Below are positions 7,577 through 16,243 of a stretch of 64,000 nt of DNA, one piece after another. Under the pieces are notes generated by a model. It saw nothing but the letters and a program-made list of their open reading frames with translations, searched no databases and was not told the DNA's origin. Location: NCBI RefSeq assembly GCF_001420595.1, contig NZ_LJIX01000006.1, positions 2,341,058-2,405,057 of the forward strand, read 5' to 3'. Origin of the DNA: Cytobacillus solani. GTDB taxonomy: Bacteria > Bacillota > Bacilli > Bacillales > Cytobacillaceae. A program made the position numbers and the translations under genes. Numbering within the stretch: the first letter of the stretch is position 1; every line of letters starts with the position of its first letter.

Positions 7577-8521
7577 TTAATCCCCCTCAATTGGTTGTAG
7601 CTTTTCTTCAATTTCAGCACGACGACCTTCTAAAAACGGTGGTAAATCTAATTTTTCTCCCAGTGTTTCGATGTCTCCGTCGATTGTAAAACCCGGTCCG
7701 TCTGTAGCAATTTCAAATAGAATACCATTTGATTCGCGGAAGTATAAGCTCTTAAAGTAGAATCGATCCACAATGCCCGACGATTGGAAACCTCGTGCTC
7801 GTACTTGTTTATCCCAGTAAGCAAGCTCTACCTCATCTTTAACACGAATGGCTAAATGATGAATACTGCCACGTCCTGGTTTTTCAGAAGGACCGTCTAA
7901 AGATTTCACAACGATTTCTCCAAATACTTGGCCTTGTATCGATTGGAAAATTGCTTCATTTTTCATACGTGATACTTCTATATAGCCAAAAACTTGAGTA
8001 AGTGTATCCGCTAGTTTATCGAGTCGGCGCACCGTCATTTCCACGGAGCCCATCCCTTGAATTTGATATTCTATTGGAACGGTTGATTTTTCCCACGTTT
8101 CCCAATGCCGGGCTTTCTCACCGCTCGACACAAGTAGTACCATACGAAGGCCTTCAGAATCTTCAAAGTGAAGGGCTGGTTTATTGGCATACGTTGTGAT
8201 GTCACTGTGTTGTACGCCGTATTCCTCAAAACGGCCTTTCCAATAGATTAAGCTCGCTTCTGTTGGTACAAGCAAACCGATTTGGGTGATAGCATTTGTG
8301 CCTCGATATGTGCGTCCAGCGAGTGGGATCTCAAAGAATGATAACTCTGTGCCGGCACTTCCTGTTTTATCTCCGTAAAATAAGTGATACATCGACGGAT
8401 CATCTTGGTTTACCGTTACTTTCACACGCCGTAAACCAAGTACATCACGATAAAAGTAATTATTTTGTTTTGCATTTTTTGTAATCATTGAAATATGATG
8501 ATGTCCAGGAATTGTAATCAT
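7577..8521 (-). CDS. Ring-cleaving dioxygenase of the MhqA/MhqO glyoxalase family
   Basis: A 314-residue extradiol-type dioxygenase built from two glyoxalase/VOC halves. The start (PGHHHISMIT...NYFYRDVLGLRRVKVTVNQDDPSMYHLFYGD) matches B. subtilis MhqA/MhqO-type proteins induced by quinones. Metal ligands are likely His8 or His9, the His of SIHHLAIRV near 220 and the Glu of LFEIATDGPG near the end. It would open hydroquinone or catechol rings. It lies 51 bp after a MarR-type gene and 2 bp before a monooxygenase. AGGAGG precedes the ATG, and an inverted-repeat operator overlaps the intergenic gap. Confidence 0.88.
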   Translation of the reverse strand: MITIPGHHHISMITKNAKQNNYFYRDVLGLRRVKVTVNQDDPSMYHLFYGDKTGSAGTELSFFEIPLAGRTYRGTNAITQIGLLVPTEASLIYWKGRFEEYGVQHSDITTYANKPALHFEDSEGLRMVLLVSSGEKARHWETWEKSTVPIEYQIQGMGSVEMTVRRLDKLADTLTQVFGYIEVSRMKNEAIFQSIQGQVFGEIVVKSLDGPSEKPGRGSIHHLAIRVKDEVELAYWDKQVRARGFQSSGIVDRFYFKSLYFRESNGILFEIATDGPGFTIDGDIETLGEKLDLPPFLEGRRAEIEEKLQPIEGD

Positions 8522-8536
8522 AAGTATTTCCTCCTA

Positions 8537-8562
8537 TTATCATTTGAATAGTCAAGTGATAA
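8537..8562. promoter_or_regulatory. Inverted-repeat operator, probably for the adjacent MarR-type regulator
   Basis: TTATCATTTG (8537-8546) and CAAGTGATAA (8553-8562) form a 10-bp dyad with one mismatch around a 6-bp centre, between the regulator gene and the dioxygenase gene. This size and symmetry are typical of MarR-family sites. Confidence 0.5.
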
Positions 8563-8572
8563 AGTAAAAAAA

Positions 8573-9016
8573 TTACCTGTTCGGCAATTTCTTTTTTTCA
8601 CTATTTTTTTGTACACGTGACATGAGCAAATACAACATTTTTTGTTCCTCTTCCGATAAACACTCATCAAAGAATGAGGATTGAAACTCAAGCTGATCCT
8701 CAAAGGCGTTTTCTAGTTTTTCGCGTCCCTTATTCGTTAACGAGATCGTTTTCGTTTTCCACTCTTGCTTGCGTTCAATGAGTCCTTCTTTTTCAAGTCG
8801 AGCGAGCATACGCGAAATACCACCTTGTGTCACTGTGACTTTCTCAGCAAGCTCACTTTGTGTTAATGGTTCATATGTTGAGATTTGCATTAAAACATCA
8901 AATTGTGCAGTTGTTAAATCAAATTGCTTTAAAAAGTCATTTGATAATAAATTACTTTGATGTGTGAATCGAGTAAGCCGCAGCCAGATTAATGACCCGC
9001 GAGTATTTTTTTGCAT
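8573..9016 (-). CDS. MarR-family transcriptional regulator (MhqR-like)
   Basis: A 147-residue winged-helix regulator. The core is [13 protein letters not shown]...[35 protein letters not shown], the MarR DNA-binding domain, flanked by dimerisation helices. First in the gene order with a dioxygenase, a monooxygenase and an FMN reductase, it resembles the MhqR quinone-stress switch of B. subtilis, and is probably a repressor relieved by electrophiles. I chose the ATG at 9016 (GGGAG 11 nt upstream) over a GTG four codons earlier that has no free site. The dyad at 8537-8562 is the likely target; TTGCAA/TAAAGT upstream may be its promoter. Confidence 0.85.
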   Translation of the reverse strand: MQKNTRGSLIWLRLTRFTHQSNLLSNDFLKQFDLTTAQFDVLMQISTYEPLTQSELAEKVTVTQGGISRMLARLEKEGLIERKQEWKTKTISLTNKGREKLENAFEDQLEFQSSFFDECLSEEEQKMLYLLMSRVQKNSEKKKLPNR

Positions 9017-9162
9017 ATTGTTTATCACTCCCTTTCGTCATAATCACTTTACCACTCAATTGATGACATTGCAAGAAAAATATCTCAAATTCGAAACACT
9101 TTATTATTTTCCATAAATCTATTAGAATTAGATTTTTCTCCTAGTACAATATCTAAAATTCC

Positions 9163-9330
9163 TTATTTCAAGATACTGATATCATTAGGTACTTCCCCGA
9201 TTTCAATTGTATCAATTACTTTATTTTGTTCTGTATCGATAATCGTCACCGTGTTTTCAAACATATTTGTCTCATAGAGTCGCTTGCTATCAGAACTTTT
9301 TACGACACCATGAGCACGTTTGTAGGTACT
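9163..9330 (-). pseudogene. Remnant of a YVTN-type beta-propeller protein gene (C-terminal repeat)
   Basis: The minus strand reads about 50 residues to a stop at 9163 with the pattern AHGVVKSSDSKRLYETN...NTVTIIDTEQNKVIDTIEIGEVPNDISIL. This is one full blade of the YVTN/YncE beta-propeller repeat. No start, ribosome site or further blades precede it: the frame runs into an A-rich stretch at about 9338. I read it as the tail of a deleted surface or periplasmic propeller protein. Confidence 0.6.
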
Positions 9331-9385
9331 TTTTGGTCAAAAAAAAAGATAAAAATCTCCCTTCTCTCCGTATACAATTTCAATT

Positions 9386-9432
9386 AAAAAACCGTTATTT
9401 TGAAAAAAGATTAATCAAAATGACGGTTTTTT
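9386..9432. terminator. Strong bidirectional terminator
   Basis: A 16-17-bp stem (9386-9402 with 9415-9431, one G-U pair) with T-runs on both strands. It serves the DUF4256 gene on the minus strand (stop at 9540) and could stop plus-strand readthrough. The rest of the gap 9331-9539 holds nothing else I recognise. Confidence 0.8.
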
Positions 9433-9539
9433 GTTTAATTAAATACCATTTTTTTATTATTATAATTATAAAGAAAGAAAATATAGTCTTTCCCTTAGTG
9501 ATCCATTCTTAAATTCAAATTTAGCTTTCTATGCAAGAT

Positions 9540-10121
<582 letters not shown>

Positions 10122-10551
10122 GTTCTTTTCCTCCTTATTTTTTTACTAATAATAATAGATCGTTTTTCTGAAACACCTAAGAAATCAGGAGATTATCAAC
10201 CTTTTTAAATATAAAAATCAAACAAGCCTAATTAATTTTACCTCAAAACAAATTATTTTTGAAATGCGTATAATATTTCGTATTTATGCCCTGCAGAATA
10301 AGCCTGAACCTATATATGCTTTTTCTTATAACCTCGGTTAGCGTGAATGGCGTTTGCTGCATGAATCACCTACTAGAACAATGAAAAAAGTGTGTTAATC
10401 CTCATTGGAATTTACAAACCCCCATTGCTAATAGTCTTAGCCATTTGCTGAGTTAATATTTCATTTCGAGAGTATACCTTAACATTTCCTCCGATAGAGA
10501 AGGTTCGTTAACCGAATGAATATTTTGTAGTTCCTCACCTCTCTTTTTGCT
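10122..10551. other. Intergenic stretch without a supported gene
   Basis: 430 bp between DUF4256 and the ABC permease. On the minus strand a short frame reads VKVYSRNEILTQQMAKTISNGGL before a stop and another reads NEPSLSEEMLRYTLEMKY, but neither has a convincing start and I recognise neither. It may hold decayed coding sequence. Confidence 0.3.
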
Positions 10552-11209
10552 TCAAAATTCTCTTTTCCTATAAAAAGCTAGTGAAATATAATATGAGCAA
10601 ATTAGAATGAGAACGAGTGGAACTGCTAATATCAGTAAAAGTTCAATATCTGAGCTATTACTGATGAATGTGACTATGTCCTGGCTCAACATCAGTTTAT
10701 TGTTTTTACTTAAATAACTTACCAATCCAGTTCCACCAAAAACAAAAACAAAGAAAATAATTAAGTTTGCCATTTTAGATTTTAAAAAGCCGTACTTAAA
10801 AATTAAAGGAAAGGATATCGAACAAAACAAGGTAACAGTAATAATTGCACCAATTAATCCTGAAAAATTAAAATGGAATATCAAGTGGAAGATTTAGTAA
10901 ATTAACAATAAAATATATTAGATAAAATCCAATAGCTGCATATGCAGCATAAATATAAATAGACACGTATTTAGATAAAACTATGGTAGCTCTCTTGACA
11001 GGCAAACTAATGAGAATGATATCGCTATTATTCTTATCTTCTAGTGCACTTGCTCCTAACACTAATTGATAGGTTATAGCCAAGACACCTACTGTTAGTC
11101 CAGCAGGACCTATATTAGAAAGGGTTATGGTAAAAAAGATTATTAATAGAACAGACAATTTTAAAGCTCTCTTTTGCATCAAAATATCCTTTTTAATAAG
11201 ATGATACAT
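10552..11209 (-). pseudogene. ABC-2 type transporter permease, interrupted by a frameshift
   Basis: Two overlapping frames together make one six-helix permease of the ABC-2 (ABC2_membrane_5-like) type. The first frame (ATG at 11209, AAGGAG upstream) runs MYHLIKKDILMQKRALK...NLLNLPLDIPF and stops at about 10868. The second continues with FNFSGLIGAIITVTLF... to 10552. Removing one T from the TTTT run near 10873 restores a single frame of about 218 residues, the usual length. So this is a true or apparent +1 frameshift in a homopolymer: recent inactivation, a sequencing error or, less likely, programmed slippage. It follows the ATPase gene with a 17-nt overlap. Confidence 0.75.
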
Positions 11210-12071
11210 GATGATCACTCCTTCTCGTGTAAAACACCATAATATCTTCTAGCGTCGGTTTTTCAATTATTACGGAATTACCATATTGTTTAATTACTTC
11301 TTTTTTATCTTTGCATAATGCTTCAAATCCAAAATCGTTTTGTTTTAGTCCAATAAAGTTTAATGGATCATTGGTAGTCAATTGTTTTTTACTGCCTTTT
11401 ACGATACAGTGTTCCTCTAAAAGTTCATCCTTTGTTTTGCTCAAAATGATTTCACCATTATTAATTAAAGTAATAAAATCGGCAATTTTGTCTAAGTCAG
11501 ATGTAATATGGGTTGAAAAGAAAATGGATTTGTTTTCATCCTGTAACAATGATTGCAGAATTTCTAATAGTTCAGATCGTATAAGCGGGTCTAATCCTGA
11601 AGTTGGCTCATCCATTATTAATAGTTCGGCATGATGGGAAAGAGCAATGGCTAAAGAGAATTTCATCTTCATTCCTTTTGATAAATGCTTTATTTCTTTA
11701 TTTATAGGCAGTTCAAAGTCTTTAGCGTATTTATTGAAAATTCTTTCATCCCATCTACAATAAAATGGACTTATGACTTCTTTCATTTCTTTTACAGTTA
11801 ATTCTTCGTAAAAATGATTTTCATTATAAACAAAACCAATTCTTTCTTTAATTGAGATATTATTTGATTCGTTGTCTATTCCAAAAATTTTTATTTCTCC
11901 ACTATCTTTCTTTATTAAATTCATAATTAGTTTTATAGTAGTACTCTTCCCAGAACCATTAGGACCGATGAAGCCCATTATGTACCCTTTTTCAAGAGTG
12001 ATATTAACTCCTTTTAAAGAAAAGTCTTTAAAGCTTTTCGATAAATTGGTAATTTCCATCATATTATTCAT
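11193..12071 (-). CDS. ABC transporter ATP-binding protein (YtrB/BcrA type)
   Basis: About 292 residues, with all ABC signatures: Walker A GPNGSGKST, signature LSKGMKMKFSLAIALS, Walker B LLIMDEPTSGLDP and the switch His in STHI. The C-terminal about 70-residue extension is usual for drug/peptide exporters. It sits between a YtrA-type GntR regulator (2 bp upstream) and a frameshifted permease, matching the ytrAB/bcr layout that answers cell-wall antibiotics. The ATG at 12071 has GAGGGG 8 nt upstream and is chosen over a GTG three codons earlier. Whether it has a working partner depends on the permease frameshift. Confidence 0.9.
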   Translation of the reverse strand: MNNMMEITNLSKSFKDFSLKGVNITLEKGYIMGFIGPNGSGKSTTIKLIMNLIKKDSGEIKIFGIDNESNNISIKERIGFVYNENHFYEELTVKEMKEVISPFYCRWDERIFNKYAKDFELPINKEIKHLSKGMKMKFSLAIALSHHAELLIMDEPTSGLDPLIRSELLEILQSLLQDENKSIFFSTHITSDLDKIADFITLINNGEIILSKTKDELLEEHCIVKGSKKQLTTNDPLNFIGLKQNDFGFEALCKDKKEVIKQYGNSVIIEKPTLEDIMVFYTRRSDHHVSSY

Positions 12072-12073
12072 TT

Positions 12074-12448
12074 TTACCACCCCTCATATATAATTTTGAC
12101 CATATCTTGAAGCTCTTCTAATGTTAAGCCAACCAGTTTTGCTGTATCGATTGCCTCTATCATTTTTTCTTCAATCATTTTTACTTTGGTCTCACGAAAC
12201 ATATCTTTGTTAATTGCTGCAACATATGAACCCTTTCCGGCAACTGTAACGATAAATCCTTCATTTTCTAGTTCATCATAGGCTCGTTTAGTTGTAATAA
12301 CACTGATTTTTAGTCCCTTAGCTAAATTCCTAATTGATGGGAGAGGTTGGGATTCTACCAGTTCTCCCTTAATAATTTGCTCTTTTAATTGATTTACTAA
12401 CTGTAAATAAATTGGTTCATCCGCAGAGTTTGAGATAATAATATTCAC
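12074..12448 (-). CDS. GntR-family regulator, YtrA subfamily
   Basis: A short GntR protein (124 residues): the winged helix SADEPIYLQLVNQLKEQIIKGEL...LPSIRNLAKGLKISVITTKRAYDELENEGFIVTVAGKGSYVAA, followed by only about 45 residues, as in the YtrA group, which lacks a large ligand domain. It starts at GTG 12448 with GGAGGA 9 nt upstream. It is first in an operon with the ABC genes and probably represses its own promoter, since a perfect dyad overlaps the -10 region. Confidence 0.9.
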   Translation of the reverse strand: MNIIISNSADEPIYLQLVNQLKEQIIKGELVESQPLPSIRNLAKGLKISVITTKRAYDELENEGFIVTVAGKGSYVAAINKDMFRETKVKMIEEKMIEAIDTAKLVGLTLEELQDMVKIIYEGW

Positions 12449-12467
12449 TCATAACATTCCTCCATTC

Positions 12468-12504
12468 GTTATATCTGTATATACTGATATAACACCGAAG
12501 TCAA
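12468..12504 (-). promoter_or_regulatory. Promoter and overlapping GntR operator of the ABC operon
   Basis: On the minus strand TTGACT (12504-12499), a 17-bp spacer and TATACA (12481-12476). The dyad GTTATATC (12468-12475)/GATATAAC (12486-12493) brackets the -10 box, ideally placed for autorepression by the GntR protein. Confidence 0.65.
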
Positions 12505-12549
12505 TCTCATCCAGATTGATTAGCTTAATAATGATTAATGTCAATAAAT

Positions 12550-12577
12550 TAAGACCTTCGTTTGTTCGAAGGTCTTA
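12550..12577. terminator. Hairpin, possible terminator
   Basis: TAAGACCTTCG (12550-12560) and CGAAGGTCTTA (12567-12577) pair perfectly. Tails on both strands are only moderately T-rich. It would end the transcript of the decayed acetyltransferase gene. Confidence 0.5.
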
Positions 12578-12590
12578 GGTAAATTTTAAA

Positions 12591-12880
12591 TCATTCGGAA
12601 TTATAAATGGTTTGATAAGCTGAAAAATTTTTTTGGAACCTTATTTTCTCCCAAAAATCCAACGCTATTTTATTCTCTATATCAGCATTAATTTGAATCA
12701 ATATGATATCTTCTTTTTCAATCCAATTTCTTACGTTAGCTATTTGCTTAGCTAGCGTCTTACCTCAATCTACATACACTTCGTCTAATTGACCAAATAA
12801 TTCTTCATCAAATACTTCCCTTAATAATTCCTAGTTGATTTCTTTAACTTCTTTAATGGAGATCTTTTTCTCAAGTCTGT
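12591..12880 (-). pseudogene. GNAT acetyltransferase pseudogene
   Basis: The minus strand reads an acetyltransferase-like tail: ...ELLREVFDEELFGQLDEVYVD-stop-GKTLAKQIANVRNWIEKEDIILIQINADIENKIALDFWEKIRFQK...YNSE-stop. The ENKIALDFWEKIRF segment is the last conserved helix of the GNAT fold. At least two in-frame stop codons interrupt it, and no start with a ribosome site is left. Confidence 0.6.
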
Positions 12881-12944
12881 TTATTAAGATGAGTATGTGG
12901 AAAAAATGAAAGTATATGTAGGATAATGTGCGAAGGAGAAGTAG

Positions 12945-13463
12945 ATGGATACTAAAAATGGATATCCAAAAAACAATTCAAATAATATGAATAGCTCAAA
13001 GTACAAAAGTCGCAATCTAGTGTCGGGGTTTCTGTTTGGAATTGGTCTAGCTGCTTTTATAGATGAGACTATTTTTCATCAACTATTGCGTTGGCATCAT
13101 TTTTATGACAAGTCCACAACCGATATTGGATTAATCTCGGATGGGCTATTTCACGCTTTTAGTTGGTTTGCGACTATTGGAGGCCTGTTTATTTTTGCTG
13201 ATCTGCGAAGGAGAAATGCATTGTGGCTTAGAAGATGGTGGGGAGGAGTTTTGGTCGGTGCAGGTGGATTTCAGTTATACGATGGTACAATCCAGCATAA
13301 ACTGATGCGGATTCACCAGATTCGTTATGTAGAAAATGTAATTGTCTACGATCTAATATGGAACATACTGGCTATTTTCATGATCATTATTGGTTTTAGT
13401 CTTGTAGGTAGTAGACGAAATGGACAACAACCTGGAAAGGCTATTGCACATGATCATGAATAG
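12945..13463 (+). CDS. DUF2243 membrane protein
   Basis: 172 residues with four predicted membrane helices. The conserved family text is seen: GFLFGIGLAAFIDETIFHQLLRWHHFYD, SDGLFHAFSWFATIGG and GAGGFQLYDGTIQHKLMRIHQIR, rich in histidines that could bind metal or haem. Function is unknown, but the family is often paired with CtaG-like proteins, as here, where the next gene overlaps it. GAAGGAG precedes the ATG. A role in cytochrome oxidase or copper handling is inference from that pairing. Confidence 0.85.
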   Translation: MDTKNGYPKNNSNNMNSSKYKSRNLVSGFLFGIGLAAFIDETIFHQLLRWHHFYDKSTTDIGLISDGLFHAFSWFATIGGLFIFADLRRRNALWLRRWWGGVLVGAGGFQLYDGTIQHKLMRIHQIRYVENVIVYDLIWNILAIFMIIIGFSLVGSRRNGQQPGKAIAHDHE

Positions 13464-14268
13464 TCATATCCGCTATCCTCATGGAATCAATATTTTTTAT
13501 CATACATTTGGATTCATTCCACAGCTACTCTTGGCACTGCCATTTGTTTTGGCTTTGCTTTTTTACCTTCTTGCAGTATGGTCTACTAATAGGCGTTACA
13601 AGTCATGGCCGATATACCGAACGGTTTGCTGGGCTTTTGGTGTTGTCTTGGCTACTATTGCAGTTGCAGGTCCCCTGGCTAATCGTGCACATGTGGACTT
13701 TACTGCTCACATGTTTGGTCATTTACTTTTGGGAATGCTTGCTCCCTTGCTAATGGCCATGGCTGCACCGATGACCCTTTTACTCCGGACGCTAAGCGTT
13801 CCCTTTGCAAGACGGCTTTTAAAGGTTCTAAGGAGTTGGCCATTAATTATGTTTACCCATCCCATTGCTGCATCCTTCCTAAATATAGGAGGTCTTTGGT
13901 TATTGTATACTACTAGTCTATACTCGCTTATGCATGAGAGTGTTCTTTTGCATCTAGTAGTGCATTTCCACGTATTTTTAGCCGGTTATTTATTTACAGT
14001 GTCAATGATCTATATCGATCCGATCCCCCATCGGTTTCCTTTTTTAGATCGTGCAATCCTATTAGCTGCTGCCATAGCTGGACATGGTATTCTATCAAAG
14101 TATATTTACGCTCACCCTCCTAATGGGGTTCTTTTAAAAGAGGCAGAAATTGGAGGCATGCTTATGTATTATGGCGGAGATGCCATTGACATTGTTCTAA
14201 TTTTCATCCTTTGTTTACATTGGTTTAGAGCAACCCGACCTCGAATTGGACTAGCTATAGGTCAGTAG
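13450..14268 (+). CDS. CtaG-like cytochrome c oxidase (caa3) assembly protein
   Basis: A membrane protein of about 272 residues with six to seven helices. The Caa3_CtaG family signature is clear: AGPLANRAHVDFTAHMFGHLLLGMLAPLLMAMAAPMTLLLR, FTHPIAASFLNIGGLWLLYTTSLY and HFHVFLAGYLFTVSMIYIDPIPHR. The family helps assemble the copper centre of caa3-type oxidase. The frame opens earlier, but GAAAGG 9 nt upstream favours the ATG at 13450, giving a 14-nt overlap with DUF2243 and implying coupled translation. No oxidase subunit genes are nearby. Confidence 0.85.
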   Translation: MIMNSHIRYPHGINIFYHTFGFIPQLLLALPFVLALLFYLLAVWSTNRRYKSWPIYRTVCWAFGVVLATIAVAGPLANRAHVDFTAHMFGHLLLGMLAPLLMAMAAPMTLLLRTLSVPFARRLLKVLRSWPLIMFTHPIAASFLNIGGLWLLYTTSLYSLMHESVLLHLVVHFHVFLAGYLFTVSMIYIDPIPHRFPFLDRAILLAAAIAGHGILSKYIYAHPPNGVLLKEAEIGGMLMYYGGDAIDIVLIFILCLHWFRATRPRIGLAIGQ

Positions 14269-14308
14269 TGAAAGGAATAAAGCTAATCGATATTATATCT
14301 TGAAAGTA

Positions 14309-14350
14309 AAAGCTCGATTTCTCATTGTAGTAACAGGGAAATCGGGCTTT
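14309..14350 (+). terminator. Terminator after the DUF2243-CtaG operon
   Basis: A 13-bp stem (14309-14321 with 14338-14350, one G-U pair) starts 41 bp past the CtaG stop. The T-run is short. The following 14351-14570 shows no gene. Confidence 0.55.
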
Positions 14351-14570
14351 CTAGTATAAAAAATTCCATATTATATTGATGAAAATTCGTACTTATTCCA
14401 CTATCTAGCACCGTTAATGAAATCAAAAAAGAGAGCTGCTAATCCTCACTAGATCTTCAATTCCTGCTACCCTTTAGTTTTAGTGCAATCTATCATAAAA
14501 CTTTACTTAATAAGAATAAGTCGGCAGAAATTAAGTATGCTTTCAATTGGGTAGAAATCACATCGTATTA

Positions 14571-15068
14571 TTACTTTTGCAGCTGATTTAATATCAGTTT
14601 TAAGACATCATTTTGTGACATATCATTAGTCAATATCATCTCTCCATCCACGCCAAGATAATCCTTTGGATTCCACCAGGCACGTAAAGAGTCTTCTCCG
14701 AATTCCGTCTTTTTAGAACTAAAGTTGTGACGTAGGACTGTTTCCTCAAAAGATAAATCAAAATAAAAAGTATATGTCTTTTGGTTATAGAACTGGATTA
14801 AGTTATTCAGCATTTCACCATATCGATTTCTATATAAAATTCCTTCCACAATAACAAATTTATATTTATCTTTTCCATATTCTGTAATTTGACGAATCAA
14901 ATCAATTGAAAGGTTCCCATCTCTATCGTGAACTTTCAACATTTCACGGCGAACGGTATCCTGGGAAACTAAGAGAGTTCCTTGTCCCAGAAGATTTTGA
15001 AGACTTTTTGCAGTCGTAGTTTTTCCACTTCTAGAGTTTCCTCGTATGATAATTAGCATAGATTCCAT
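14571..15068 (-). CDS. Small P-loop kinase-like protein
   Basis: 165 residues with a clear Walker A, GNSRSGKTTTA (Gly10 to Thr18), then SQDTVRREML and FVIVEGILY, the pattern of nucleoside/antibiotic-type small kinases. The phosphate acceptor is unknown. GGGGG precedes the ATG by about 5 nt. It lies 107 bp downstream of an aminoglycoside-phosphotransferase-like gene on the same strand, in a run of small accessory genes. Zeta-toxin-like or chloramphenicol-phosphotransferase-like roles cannot be excluded. Confidence 0.7.
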   Translation of the reverse strand: MESMLIIIRGNSRSGKTTTAKSLQNLLGQGTLLVSQDTVRREMLKVHDRDGNLSIDLIRQITEYGKDKYKFVIVEGILYRNRYGEMLNNLIQFYNQKTYTFYFDLSFEETVLRHNFSSKKTEFGEDSLRAWWNPKDYLGVDGEMILTNDMSQNDVLKLILNQLQK

Positions 15069-15175
15069 ATTATCCCCCAGCTTCTAATTTATTTTTATAA
15101 AGTATAAAAAGTAATGGCTGGACGGTTCGCAAGGGTTCTTAAGTATAAGTACGAAATACTTGAATGATATTAATT

Positions 15176-16135
15176 TTACTCCTCATAAAAACATTCATTT
15201 AGAGTTCTTAGCTCTTCTTTAATATAATTTATGGTAACAACTCTTCCCTGTTCATTTAACGAATCAAATAAAAGCTGCTCCAGTAACTCACCTAAGTCTT
15301 CTAACTTACGCCTTCCTTGATAAAAATGCAATGCATCAAGGTTAAGCTTGAAATTCTTATGTGTTTCCTGATACCTTCTCAAAAATGTATTAAAATATGG
15401 TTTATTAACAAAAAACATTAAATCAGCTTCGACAGGGGCTATTTTCAATCCTTCCCAGTCAACTAAAATCAACTGCTTTGAGGTTTGCATCAAATTCCAA
15501 TTATGCAAGTCCGTATGGCATAGTGCCATTCGTAAATCACTATTTTTCAAATATGCTGCTAGTTTCTCCACTTTATTAATCACATCTTTTAATTGGGGAA
15601 TGCAGGAACTTACAGATTCTCTTATTTCAATTGGTATTTGATTATTTTCTCTTTTGAGTATGTTACTAAAAAATTGTAAAAAGGGTACTTCAAAATTCTC
15701 CTTAATAGAACTTGTATCTATAGGGATTTCTTGACCATAACTGTGAAGAGTGGATATAAACCCTGATAGCTGATAAACTTGCACATCTTTTAATTCTTGA
15801 TTTCCTATTGTTTCACCATTTATATAATCATAAAGAAGGTATATTCCATAATCATCTTCACACTTATAACTCCCATCATCCGCTAATAAGGGGACGGAGA
15901 TTTTCTCTTTAAGTTCACTATTATGCGTTAGCCATTCTATTATAGGAACATAGTTATTTATACTTCTGGTTAATTGTCGAGTAGATGATCGACTTTTTTC
16001 ATATACTTTTAAGAAAAATTGATTGTTGTTGTTAGAAACTTGATAGGCAAGTGATGCCCATCCGCCCTTAAGTGATCTTATGTTAGTAATATCTGTATTG
16101 TAATGAACTTTCATAATTTTCTTAATCCTGTCCAT
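15176..16135 (-). CDS. Aminoglycoside phosphotransferase (APH) family kinase
   Basis: 319 residues with the protein-kinase-like fold of the APH family. The catalytic loop is seen as HTDLHNWN (His207, Asp209, Asn214) and the metal-binding aspartate as LVDWEG (Asp226). The N-terminal lobe includes GGWASLAYQV and FFLKVYEK, carrying the probable ATP lysine. Members phosphorylate small hydroxylated molecules; few are resistance enzymes and nothing here fixes the substrate. GGAGGA lies 5 nt before the ATG. Confidence 0.8.
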   Translation of the reverse strand: MDRIKKIMKVHYNTDITNIRSLKGGWASLAYQVSNNNNQFFLKVYEKSRSSTRQLTRSINNYVPIIEWLTHNSELKEKISVPLLADDGSYKCEDDYGIYLLYDYINGETIGNQELKDVQVYQLSGFISTLHSYGQEIPIDTSSIKENFEVPFLQFFSNILKRENNQIPIEIRESVSSCIPQLKDVINKVEKLAAYLKNSDLRMALCHTDLHNWNLMQTSKQLILVDWEGLKIAPVEADLMFFVNKPYFNTFLRRYQETHKNFKLNLDALHFYQGRRKLEDLGELLEQLLFDSLNEQGRVVTINYIKEELRTLNECFYEE

Positions 16136-16192
16136 AAAAGTCCTCCAACAAATTTTTTTACTACTCCTTTATCCTGCCATATTCGTACAATG

Positions 16193-16216
16193 AAAAAAGA
16201 GTTGCTGCAACAACCC
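16193..16216 (-). terminator. Terminator after the VOC gene
   Basis: GGGTTG/CAACTC (16216-16199 on the minus strand, one G-U pair) with a 6-nt loop and a following TTTTTT, 28 bp past the stop of the gene at 16244. Confidence 0.6.
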
Positions 16217-16243
16217 TTTATCATGATAATTTGATATGCTAAA

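Noticed and set aside
10122-10551. A small coding gene between DUF4256 and the ABC permease
   Set aside because: Two short readable frames exist but neither has a start with a ribosome site or a recognisable family.
11193-12448. Bacitracin resistance operon (bcrAB)
   Set aside because: The ATPase is similar in type, but no bacitracin sensor pair or BcrB-length permease is present and the regulator is GntR, so the substrate is left open.
14351-14570. Possible gene remnant downstream of CtaG
   Set aside because: Six-frame reading gave only short fragments with no family resemblance.
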